A model generated the notes under the pieces. That model was not told the DNA's origin and did not search any database. It saw nothing but the letters and a program-made list of their open reading frames with translations. Positions 24,205 through 31,488 of a stretch of DNA of 41,662 nucleotides are shown one piece after another. Origin of the DNA: Opitutaceae bacterium (lineage in GTDB: Bacteria > Verrucomicrobiota > Verrucomicrobiia > Opitutales > Opitutaceae); assembly GCA_947474995.1 (NCBI GenBank), contig CANJNJ010000031.1, positions 1-41,662 on the forward strand, given 5' to 3'. A program made the position numbers and the translations under genes. Position 1 is the first letter of the stretch. The number at the start of each line of letters is the position of its first letter.

Positions 24205-26055
24205 ATGAATTCCGAAGTCCTCTCCGTGCTCATCGCAAAAACGCCGTCCCTTAAGGCGGCCAAAGCCAAGCTTGAGGCGATGGAACCGGGTGCCTACGTG
24301 GTGCACCGGAGCTGGGGTTTCGGCCAAATCAAGAGCTACGACGACGCCGCCCAGCGGCTGATGATCGATTTCAAGAGCAAGAAGGCTCATGCGATGGACC
24401 CGGTTTTCTGCGTCACAACCATGGAGGTGCTGCCCGAAAAGCATCTGCTCGTGCGCAAAGAAGTTGAGCCCAAGAAGATTGCGGAACTTATCGCGGAGAA
24501 TCCCGCCCAGCTCGTGGTCGAGGCTCTGGAGGCTTATCCGAATAACGCGGCGACGGCCATCGAGTTGGAAATCACGCTCGCCCAGGTGGTCGGCGACGAA
24601 AAGTTCAAGAAATGGTGGGCGGCCGCCAAGAAGGCCTTGGCCAAGGATCCCCGGGTCGCGGTGCCGGCCAAGAAGACCGAGTGCTATATCCTGCGCAAGA
24701 CGCCGGTATCGGCGGAGGACGAGATCCTCGAGCAATTTAACTCCACCCGTTCGGCCCGCCGGCGCATCGGCTTGGCTGAGGATCTGATGGGCGCCACGGG
24801 CCGCAAGGATGTGAAGAGCGATTTGTCGGTCGTCCTGAAGGGCGTGACGGACGCCGTGCGCGATTCCAATCAGCTCGATGCCGCCGAACGTCTTTACGGC
24901 GCCGCGGTGCGCGATGATTTGGCCAAGGCGGTGGGGGCCGAAAATAATTTCGAACCCACCCAGGCGACGCTGATCGCGACCGTCCGCGATCTTCCGGCCA
25001 TCGCGGAAAAGATTCCGGTGCACTTCCAGTCCCGCTTCTTGGAACTCATCCAGGAAACGCATCCGATCGAGGCCCGCGATATTCTCTTCAACCTGCTGAA
25101 GACTTCGCAGGGCAAATTCACGACCGAGGTCATCAATTTCCTGGTCGAGCAGGGTCATTCCGACGAACTCGCCGCCACGCTTAATCGCTGGCAGATCGAG
25201 CAGAATCTTCGCGCGCCGGTGCTCCTGTGGATCGTCAAGAACCGCCATTCGAAGAAATTCGCCAAGCTGCTCAACGATCTCATCACGCCGCGGCTGCTCA
25301 GCGCCATTTTCTTCGCCATCGACTACGAGGCGCTGCAGGCCTCGAGCGCCCGGCGCATTCCGCTGGGCGACATCCTGAGCGAGGACCGCGACCTCATTTC
25401 CGATCTGCTCTCGACCGCGGATCCCGAGACGGCCCGCGATCTCGCGAACACGCTGATGCTCAACCAGGGCTTCGAGGAGCTGACGAAGAAGTCGCTGCTC
25501 GCCCGGTTCATTAAAATCTTCCCGAAGATCCAGTCCCTCGTGGCGGCCGACGCCGAGAGCAAGGAAGAGCAATTGCTCGTTTCCCGCGGCAGCTTCGAGC
25601 GCAAGCGCGAGGAGTACGAGACCATCGTGTCCAAGCGGATTCCGGAAAACTCCAAGGCCATCGCCACCGCGCGCGAGCACGGCGATCTCAAGGAGAACTC
25701 CGAATACAAGATGGCCAAACAGGACCAGCAGGTCCTCATGGCGCAGAAAACCAATCTCGAGCGCGATTTGGGCCGCGCGCGCGTCGCCGATTTCAAGGAG
25801 GCTTCGACCGACCAGGCCAGCGCCGGCACGATCGTTCAGGTCAAGAACGTCAAGACGGGCGCGAGCATCGCCTATACGATTCTGGGCGCTTGGGACGGCG
25901 ACCCGGACAACCACATTATCTCGTACAAGACGGCGCTCGGCGCCGCTTTGCTGGGCAAAAAGCCGGGCGACACCGTGACGGTGAAGGCCGGCGGAGCCGA
26001 GGACGACTACACGATCGTTAAGATCAGCCGCTACGCCGACAAGGCCCGGGCCTAA
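24205..26055 (+). CDS. very large GreA/GreB-family transcription elongation factor
   Basis: The C-terminal 160 residues of this 616-residue protein are a GreA-type factor: the coiled-coil tip AREHGDLKENSEYKMAKQDQ keeps the conserved acidic Asp and Glu that enter the RNA polymerase secondary channel. It is followed by the FKBP-like C-terminal domain ending in GKKPGDTVTVKAGGAEDD. Normal GreA is about 158 residues. The first 450 are an extension: AYVVHRSWGFGQIKSYDD near residue 30 looks like a small SH3/CarD-type barrel, and then there are many helices. Chlamydia GreA (about 715 residues) is likewise enlarged, so this is a known superphylum trait. Likely role: rescue of paused RNA polymerase, with an extra contact domain. 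ATG 24205 and an intrinsic terminator downstream bound it as a single-gene unit. Confidence 0.9.
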   Translation: MNSEVLSVLIAKTPSLKAAKAKLEAMEPGAYVVHRSWGFGQIKSYDDAAQRLMIDFKSKKAHAMDPVFCVTTMEVLPEKHLLVRKEVEPKKIAELIAENPAQLVVEALEAYPNNAATAIELEITLAQVVGDEKFKKWWAAAKKALAKDPRVAVPAKKTECYILRKTPVSAEDEILEQFNSTRSARRRIGLAEDLMGATGRKDVKSDLSVVLKGVTDAVRDSNQLDAAERLYGAAVRDDLAKAVGAENNFEPTQATLIATVRDLPAIAEKIPVHFQSRFLELIQETHPIEARDILFNLLKTSQGKFTTEVINFLVEQGHSDELAATLNRWQIEQNLRAPVLLWIVKNRHSKKFAKLLNDLITPRLLSAIFFAIDYEALQASSARRIPLGDILSEDRDLISDLLSTADPETARDLANTLMLNQGFEELTKKSLLARFIKIFPKIQSLVAADAESKEEQLLVSRGSFERKREEYETIVSKRIPENSKAIATAREHGDLKENSEYKMAKQDQQVLMAQKTNLERDLGRARVADFKEASTDQASAGTIVQVKNVKTGASIAYTILGAWDGDPDNHIISYKTALGAALLGKKPGDTVTVKAGGAEDDYTIVKISRYADKARA

Positions 26056-26080
26056 GCAGAGCGCGCAAAACTCTCATCTT

Positions 26081-26111
26081 GGGGCGGGCCGAACGGCTCG
26101 CCCCTTTTTTT
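26081..26111 (+). terminator. intrinsic terminator of the GreA-family gene
   Basis: GGGGCGGGCC-GAAC-GGCTCGCCCC (one G-T pair) followed by seven Ts, 25 bases after the stop codon. Confidence 0.93.
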
Positions 26112-26125
26112 GCACCCCAATCCGG

Positions 26126-26725
26126 ATGTCTCCTTTCGTCCAAGGCCTGATCATCGGTTTTTCCGTCGCGGCTCCGGTCGGTCCGATCGGCTTGTTGTGC
26201 ATCCGCCGGTCGATCGCTGACGGTCGGCTGGCAGGCTTCGTTTCGGGACTCGGGGCGGCGACGGCGGACGCGGGATACGGCCTGATCGCGGCCCTGGGGC
26301 TGACGGCCGCCAGCAGACTCCTGTTGAATTATCGCATCGGACTGCAGTTGGCCGGCGGCGTTTTCATGCTCTATCTTGGCCTGACCATGCTGCGGTCCCG
26401 GACCCCGGCGGCGGCGAAGCCAAGAAATCTCGGAGGCTTGGCCGGCGCCTACGGGTCGACCTTTCTACTGACCCTGGCGAATCCCCTGACGATTCTTTCG
26501 TTTGCGGGCATCCTGGCCGGAATGGGAGCGGCGACTTTCAACGGGGCCCCGTTGGTGCTGGGCGTTTTTCTGGGATCGGCAGTTTGGTGGCTTCTCCTTA
26601 GCGCCGCCGCCGGCTGGGTGGGGGGCCGGTTGCAACAGGGCGCGAGGCTGCGGGCGGTGGATCTCGGCGCGGGGTTGGTCATTGCCGGATTTGGCGTGTG
26701 GCAACTTTTGCAGCTTGGGAGCTAG
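26126..26725 (+). CDS. LysE/RhtB family amino-acid exporter
   Basis: This 199-residue membrane protein has about six membrane segments and the LysE hallmarks: FVQGLIIGFSVAAPVGPIGL at the N-terminus, LGAATADAGYGLIAALGL in segment 2, AGGVFMLYLGLTMLRSR in segment 3, and FLLTLANPLTILSFAGI in segment 4. The family exports lysine, threonine, homoserine and similar amino acids; which of these is not visible. The start codon is only 15 bases after the terminator T-run of the preceding gene, so its promoter may overlap or lie within the terminator region. Confidence 0.92.
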   Translation: MSPFVQGLIIGFSVAAPVGPIGLLCIRRSIADGRLAGFVSGLGAATADAGYGLIAALGLTAASRLLLNYRIGLQLAGGVFMLYLGLTMLRSRTPAAAKPRNLGGLAGAYGSTFLLTLANPLTILSFAGILAGMGAATFNGAPLVLGVFLGSAVWWLLLSAAAGWVGGRLQQGARLRAVDLGAGLVIAGFGVWQLLQLGS

Positions 26726-26739
26726 GTCTGTCTCCACAG

Positions 26740-26809
26740 GGAGGGCCGAACTCCGTCGAGGCCGAAAGAATTTCGAAATACGATTGGCCTCGACGGAGCT
26801 CGGCCCTCC
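26740..26809. repeat. 24-bp inverted repeat (family C copy 1)
   Basis: GGAGGGCCGAACTCCGTCGA (26740 onward to GGCC at 26763) is inverted at 26786-26809 with one mismatch, with a 22-base spacer. One arm of the same family recurs at 30016-30039. Confidence 0.8.
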
Positions 26810-26917
26810 GCAATTCAAAAATATCCACGTGGAGGAGCGCTCGCCCCGAATAGTCGAAACGATTCGCTCGCGCGTCATGATTGCCATTCCGACGGCCGTT
26901 CGTCACGGTCGCCCGAC

Positions 26918-27856
26918 GTGAATGCTTCCTGGGACGTCTTGAAATCACTTTCCGATCCGACGCGGCTGCGGCTGCTGGCGTTGGTGAGTCGGGAGGAACT
27001 CTCGGTGGCGGAACTCCAGGAAATCCTCGGCATGGGGCAGTCGCGGATTTCGTCACAGCTGGCGCTGCTCCGGCAGGTGACGCTCGTCTCGGATCGGCGC
27101 GAGGGGAAAAATGCCTTCTATTCGCTGCGGGCGAACCTGCCGGCGCGAACGGTTGGCTTGGTCAAGGCGGCGATCGACTCGGTGAGTGAGTTGCCCGTGA
27201 TGATCGAGGACCGCCAGAACCTCGATCGCATTCTCCAAAAGCGCCGTCGGACACAGGAGCAGTATTTTAACCTGATCGCGGGTCGCCTGGGTAAACACTA
27301 TTGTCCGGGCCGTTCCTGGGAGGCGATCGGCCATCTGGCGCTCCGGCTGACTCCGGCGATCGAGATCGCGGATCTCGGCGCCGGGGAGGGGCTCCTTTCG
27401 CAGTTGCTGGCGCAGCGGGCCCGCCAGGTGTGGTGCATCGACAATTCGCCGCGGATGGTTGAGGTCGGCACGGAGCTGGCGAAAAAGAACGGCCTCGCCA
27501 ATCTCGCCTACAAGCTCGGCAACATCGAGAAGGTTCCGCTCGCCGATCGGTCCGTCGATCTCGCCATTCTGAGCCAGGCGCTGCATCACGCGCAGCATCC
27601 GCAGCTCGCCGTCAACGAAGCCTTTCGGATCCTCCGGCCGGGTGGCCAGCTGTTGATCCTCGATCTCAACGAGCACACGTTTGAGAAGGCCCGCGAGCTG
27701 TACGCCGACCTCTGGCTGGGGTTCAAGGAAAGTGCGCTCCACGGTTTCCTGAAGAAATCTGGCTTCACGAAAGTCGAAGTCGCGACCGTCGCCAAGGAAG
27801 CGACCGAACCGCACTTCGAGACGCTGCTGGCGAGCGGCAGCAAAGGTTCGCGCTGA
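26918..27856 (+). CDS. ArsR-type regulator fused to a SAM-dependent methyltransferase
   Basis: Residues 1-85 are a winged-helix ArsR domain (LKSLSDPTRLRLLALVSREE, ELSVAELQEILGMGQSRISS, DRREGKNAFYSLR). Residues 110-305 are a class I methyltransferase with IADLGAGEGLLSQLLA (SAM-binding motif I), VWCIDNSPRMVEVG and FRILRPGGQLLILDLNEH. Such ArsR-methyltransferase fusions are known and are often linked to methionine/SAM metabolism. Classic metal-binding cysteine motifs of ArsR are absent (only two Cys, neither in a CxC pair), so a metal sensor role is unlikely. The start is GTG 26918, as NASWDVLKSLSDPTRL begins there; no upstream ATG in frame fits better. It may sense SAM or a related metabolite and control genes elsewhere; the targets are not visible. 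Confidence 0.9.
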   Translation: MNASWDVLKSLSDPTRLRLLALVSREELSVAELQEILGMGQSRISSQLALLRQVTLVSDRREGKNAFYSLRANLPARTVGLVKAAIDSVSELPVMIEDRQNLDRILQKRRRTQEQYFNLIAGRLGKHYCPGRSWEAIGHLALRLTPAIEIADLGAGEGLLSQLLAQRARQVWCIDNSPRMVEVGTELAKKNGLANLAYKLGNIEKVPLADRSVDLAILSQALHHAQHPQLAVNEAFRILRPGGQLLILDLNEHTFEKARELYADLWLGFKESALHGFLKKSGFTKVEVATVAKEATEPHFETLLASGSKGSR

Positions 27857-27895
27857 GCTCGGTGAGCCTGGGCTTGCCGGAGGGCGTTTGCCGTG

Positions 27896-27923
27896 GGGTG
27901 GGTCGGACGCTCCGCGCCCGGCC
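27896..27923. repeat. family D element (GGACGCTCCG type), copy 3
   Basis: GGGTGGGTCGGACGCTCCGC then GCCCGGCC resembles 2204-2231 and 12120-12147. It lies in the 228-base gap before the secreted protein gene; the rest of that gap has nothing I recognise. Confidence 0.55.
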
Positions 27924-28084
27924 TTAACGGCGAATTGGAAACGAAACCTCCGAATGACTCGGCCGCTGCCCGAAGTGCACGCGCCACCTTGCCCAATTTC
28001 AATTGTCGGTTGCGCGGTAAGGGAACGCTGGTCAGGTTCAGGTGGTCGACTCGCCGTGAACCCCCGTTGCGCCCACCTTAACCT

Positions 28085-28654
28085 ATGAGGTCCCCCTTGA
28101 AATTCTGGCTGCTCTGCGTCCTCGGGGCCTGGGCGGGAGTCGCCGGCGCCAACGCGCAGGATGAAAGCGTCTTCCTGTTTCAGAACCGCAAGGTCGTGTT
28201 CGCGGTGCCGAAAGGGCTGGGGTTTGCGAGCACCAAGGACGAACGCGGTATGATCTCGATCCGGCTCGGCCATCCGCAGGACAAGATCAGCCTGCATGTT
28301 TCATTTCTGCCGGATCCGGACGGGCGGTTTGCCACGGCGCGCGGCCGGAAGGAATTCATGGTCGAATCATTTCAAGAATACGTGGCTGGCTCCGTCGAAA
28401 AGGCCATGCAGTTCGAGGAGTTGGAACCGCACGCGGGCGGCGGGACTTATTGCGTCTTCACCGACTCCGCCCTGGTCGGAAAGGACAAGGTGCCCCGCGG
28501 CGAATTTCGCAACTCCACCAATGGCGTGAAGACCTGGCCGGGGGTGGTCGCCGTCTTCACGTTGATGAGCAACGATACGTCCTCCGAGGAGTTCAAGGCG
28601 GTCATGACCATGCTCCGCCAGAGCATGGAGGAAAAGACCGGGCCGCTGCGGTAG
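28085..28654 (+). CDS. secreted protein of unknown function
   Basis: A 189-residue product with a clear signal peptide (MRSPLKFWLLCVLGAWAGVA, cleavage probably after AGANA near residue 24). The mature part is about 165 residues: VFLFQNRKVVFAVPKGLGFA, then ISIRLGHPQDKISLHVSFLP, and a C-terminal FTLMSNDTSSEEFKAVMTML. The pattern of alternating strands with a final helix resembles small periplasmic proteins that are measured against a stress or detergent-like ligand (a PsbP/Mog1-like shape), but this is only impression; I cannot name a family. The stop codon is the first part of a perfect hairpin shared with the convergent gene. Confidence 0.8.
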   Translation: MRSPLKFWLLCVLGAWAGVAGANAQDESVFLFQNRKVVFAVPKGLGFASTKDERGMISIRLGHPQDKISLHVSFLPDPDGRFATARGRKEFMVESFQEYVAGSVEKAMQFEELEPHAGGGTYCVFTDSALVGKDKVPRGEFRNSTNGVKTWPGVVAVFTLMSNDTSSEEFKAVMTMLRQSMEEKTGPLR

Positions 28655-28678
28655 GTTTTCGCGCGAGCGAAAACCTAC
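28651..28678. terminator. symmetrical hairpin containing both stop codons of convergent genes
   Basis: GTAGGTTTTCGC-GCGA-GCGAAAACCTAC is a perfect 12-bp stem. The TAG of the plus-strand gene (28652-28654) and the TAG of the minus-strand gene (28675-28677) are both in the outer stem. It probably ends transcription from both sides, although no long T-run follows; a REP-like repeat is the alternative. Confidence 0.6.
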
Positions 28679-29871
28679 ATTTTCTTCACGGCATACGCCA
28701 TCGCGTAGGCGATTTGCTCGAGCTGCCCGTCGGTGTGCTGGGCGGAAATCGCGGTGCGGATGAGATCCTTGCCGGCGGGGACGGCGGGCGCAATCGACAT
28801 GACGGTAAACACACCCTTGTCGAGAAGGGCCTTCCAGAACGGATAAACGCGCTCCTTCGAACCAAGCACGATGGGTACCGCCGGCGTTTCGCTTTCCCAC
28901 GTGTCGAGGCCGAGCGATTTCAACATGGCCCGATATTTCTTGGTGTTGGCCCAAAGCTTCTCGTGGTGCTCCGGCTCCGACTGCATGATCTCGAGCGAGG
29001 CCTTGGCGCAGGCGGCCTGGCTCGGGCTGATCGCCGCGGAGAAAATCGTCTGCTTGGAATGAGTGCGCAGGTATTCGATGACCTCGGTCGAGGCCGCCAC
29101 GAATCCACCGGTGCTGGCGAGGGACTTCGAAAGGCTGCCGCAGAGCACGTCGACTTTGTCGTTGAGCCCGAAATGGTCGACCGTCCCGCGGCCTTGCCGG
29201 CCGAGCACGCCAAAACCGTGGGCGTCGTCGACGACGGTAAAGCAGCCGTGTTCCTCCGCGATTTCCGCGAGCTCGGGCAACCGCGCGATGTGGCCCTCCA
29301 TCGAGTAGACCCCTTCGATGACCATCATCTTTGTCGCATCGGGACTGACCGCCGCCATGACTTCCCGCAAATCGTCGGGGCTGTTGTGCGAAAACCGCTC
29401 CACCGTCGCCATCGACAGCCGGATGCCATCCCAAAGGCACGAATGGATGTTCTTGTCGGCGAGGATGACGTCGCCCTTTTGGGCAAACGAAGCGACGCTC
29501 GACATACACGAAATGTAGCCGGCGACACTGATGTGGCAGGCCTCGCGACCGAGGAATTCCGCGAGTTTCTCCTCGAGTTCGATATGGTAGCCCCGCGACC
29601 CGTTCGACATGCGCGCGCCAGTCGTGCTGGTGCCCCATTTGAGCATGGCCGCCCGACCCGCCTCGATGACCTTGGGATGGAACGAAAGCCCAAGGTAGTC
29701 ATTGCTGGACAGCATGATCATGTCACGCCCATCGAGCTTCACGTTGGTCCCGTTCTGGCGCTCCATCGCGTGATACCAAGGAGCGTATTTCAACCGCATC
29801 TTGGTCGAATAATCATCCCGGCACCGGGCCAGCAGGGCCTTTTTGTTTTTCGTGAAGAAAGATAACGCCAT
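28675..29871 (-). CDS. alpha-oxoamine synthase family enzyme, serine palmitoyltransferase-like
   Basis: This PLP enzyme condenses an amino acid with an acyl-CoA/ACP (family of KBL, BioF, SPT). Motifs: MLSSNDYLGLSFHPKV, then GTSTTGARMSNGSRGYHIEL and NIHSCLWDG (the His that stacks on PLP). VIEGVYSMEG, VVDDAHGFGVLGRQGRG and SLSKSLASTGGF (the PLP lysine) follow. The last pattern, with VIEGVYSMEG, FSAAISPSQ and LLDKGVFTVMSIAP, resembles bacterial serine palmitoyltransferase more than KBL (GTLGKALG) or BioF. If so, it would start sphingolipid synthesis; other members of the family make long-chain aminoketone signals. 398 residues is normal length. It lies downstream of a glycosyltransferase on the same strand, with a 215-base repeat-containing gap. 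Family certain, substrate not. Confidence 0.88.
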   Translation of the reverse strand: MALSFFTKNKKALLARCRDDYSTKMRLKYAPWYHAMERQNGTNVKLDGRDMIMLSSNDYLGLSFHPKVIEAGRAAMLKWGTSTTGARMSNGSRGYHIELEEKLAEFLGREACHISVAGYISCMSSVASFAQKGDVILADKNIHSCLWDGIRLSMATVERFSHNSPDDLREVMAAVSPDATKMMVIEGVYSMEGHIARLPELAEIAEEHGCFTVVDDAHGFGVLGRQGRGTVDHFGLNDKVDVLCGSLSKSLASTGGFVAASTEVIEYLRTHSKQTIFSAAISPSQAACAKASLEIMQSEPEHHEKLWANTKKYRAMLKSLGLDTWESETPAVPIVLGSKERVYPFWKALLDKGVFTVMSIAPAVPAGKDLIRTAISAQHTDGQLEQIAYAMAYAVKKM

Positions 29872-30015
29872 GACTCGGCGAAATCCTGAGCAGCCCCCAT
29901 GCCCATTGCAAATGCAAAGGCTGGATTGGCGCGGATGAGACGCGCTTGGTGGATGCGCGGCCGCGCTGGAAGGCCGGACTTTGCCCCAGGCCGGACTGAT
30001 CCGGGGTCAGAAGAT

Positions 30016-30039
30016 CGGCCTCGACGGAGCTCGGCCCCC
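30016..30039. repeat. family C arm (copy 2, single arm)
   Basis: CGGCCTCGACGGAGCTCGGC (30016 on) matches the right arm of the inverted repeat at 26786-26809. No clear partner arm is present nearby. Confidence 0.65.
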
Positions 30040-30086
30040 CTGGCCACCCGTCGCGCTCGCGCCTCCGCCCCGCCGGAAATTATTCT

Positions 30087-31280
30087 TCAGCTCCTACGCC
30101 GTAACGCCTGCATCCACGTCGTCAATTCCGTGGCGTAGTCCGACCAGGTCTTGAAACGCCGGGCGCGCGCCGCCGCGGCGAGGCGTGCGATTTCGCCCGG
30201 TGCTGCGAGCAGGCGCCCGAGGGCGCCCGCGAGGCTGGCGGCATCGACGGTTTCGAGCATCACGCCACCGCCGCCCCGGGCCGATTCGGCGAGCGCCCCG
30301 CGAGCGGAGCAAACACAGGGCTTGCCGTGCCCGAGGCTTTCGATGACGGGCAGGCCGAAACCTTCGCGGATCGACGGATAGACCGTGAGCGTGCAGCCGG
30401 CGTACGCGCTCGCGAGGGCGTCGTCGCTGACCGGCCCATCATAGCGCAGCGGTCGCCCTGCGGCCTGCAAAGCGCGAATCCGCGCGAGCGCCGCCGCCCC
30501 GGTCTGCGCTTGCGCGAGACCGATCAGATGCAGCGTGAACGTGACGCCACGCGACCAGAGTTCCTCCGCGGCCTCGAGCAGCGCGAGGTGGTTTTTCCGG
30601 CCCTCGATGCTGCCCACGGAAAGGATCGTCGGCGGGGATTGTGGCGCGGGATTCTGGGCGGTCGCGGCGGAGGCGGGGAGATCGACCCCTAGGGAGATCG
30701 TCTGGACTGGGGGAGCCGATTTGACCTCGAGCCACTGCCAGTAATCGAGGAGAGCCTGGCGGGAATCCTCGGACACGGCGGCGATGCCGTCGAACGCGAG
30801 CAGCTCGATGAGGTAGGCGGGAAACCGTGCGACCGTACGCGTGGGAGTGAGCTCGGGCAGCTGGAGCGCGATGGCGTCGTGAAACAACGCGACGCGTGGC
30901 CCGCGGGTAAGGGCGAAGAGGGCGGGCAAGGCGCGGGCGATGGCCGGCGAAAAAACCTCGGGCACGACAATGCCGGATGGATGGAGCGCGGAAAGGCGGC
31001 CCGCGGGGTTGGAGCCGCCACCGAAGATGCGTCCCGCGTGGCCGCGAACTTTCGCGCTCAACGGCCAGCTGGCGCCGCGCCGTGCGCCCGCGGCTTCGGC
31101 GTCGAGATTGGCCTGTTCCCAGCGTTCGAGCGCGCGCCAGGTGCCCCGATGGGGGTCGTGTGTGATGGCGACGGCGCCGGCACCCAGGGCGCGATGCAGG
31201 GAGCGGGTGACCCGCTGGATTCCCGTGCGCGCGTGCGTATGGCTCGTGTGCGAGAGATCCAGGAGGAGGGGAGCGGCCAT
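30087..31280 (-). CDS. family 4 glycosyltransferase
   Basis: This 397-residue cytoplasmic GT-B enzyme probably transfers a sugar from a nucleotide donor during surface glycan synthesis. The C-terminal half has the GT4 features ILSVGSIEGRKNHLALLEAA, LRYDGPVSDDALASAYAGCT and TVYPSIREGFGLPVIESLGH (the E-x7-E region), then GKPCVCSARGALAES. The N-terminal half begins LLLDLSHTSHTHARTGIQRV, a start typical of this group, and has FHDAIALQLPELTPT. ATG 31280 is chosen; a longer frame upstream adds a non-coding Arg-rich leader. It is divergent from the membrane protein gene at 31489 and upstream of the SPT-like gene. Confidence 0.9.
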   Translation of the reverse strand: MAAPLLLDLSHTSHTHARTGIQRVTRSLHRALGAGAVAITHDPHRGTWRALERWEQANLDAEAAGARRGASWPLSAKVRGHAGRIFGGGSNPAGRLSALHPSGIVVPEVFSPAIARALPALFALTRGPRVALFHDAIALQLPELTPTRTVARFPAYLIELLAFDGIAAVSEDSRQALLDYWQWLEVKSAPPVQTISLGVDLPASAATAQNPAPQSPPTILSVGSIEGRKNHLALLEAAEELWSRGVTFTLHLIGLAQAQTGAAALARIRALQAAGRPLRYDGPVSDDALASAYAGCTLTVYPSIREGFGLPVIESLGHGKPCVCSARGALAESARGGGGVMLETVDAASLAGALGRLLAAPGEIARLAAAARARRFKTWSDYATELTTWMQALRRRS

Positions 31281-31383
31281 GATGCGAGTCAGGGTACTGG
31301 CAGTGCCGCGGGCCAATCTCAAAGCGCAAACTTCGCCCCGGCGGGTTCGGCTGGGAGCGCGGCCGCCCCCCGCCGCCGGACGT

Positions 31384-31412
31384 GGGAATGCGACCGGGGA
31401 GGTCGCGCTCCC
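31384..31412. repeat. small inverted repeat between divergent glycan genes
   Basis: GGGAATGCGACC (31384-31395) and GGTCGCGCTCCC (31401-31412) pair with two mismatches around a GGGGA loop. It sits in the shared promoter region of the two divergent genes, so a regulatory role is possible, as is a repeat element. Confidence 0.5.
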
Positions 31413-31488
31413 CAACGGCCGAATCTTCGCACCCAAAAAATCCAGTTTCTATCGTGGCTCACCCATGGTGACATGCGGGCGAACCTGC

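Noticed and set aside
24088-25914. 608-residue open frame antisense to the GreA-family gene
   Set aside because: The plus strand has an unmistakable GreA domain; the antisense frame is rich in Arg/Leu/Gly without motifs.
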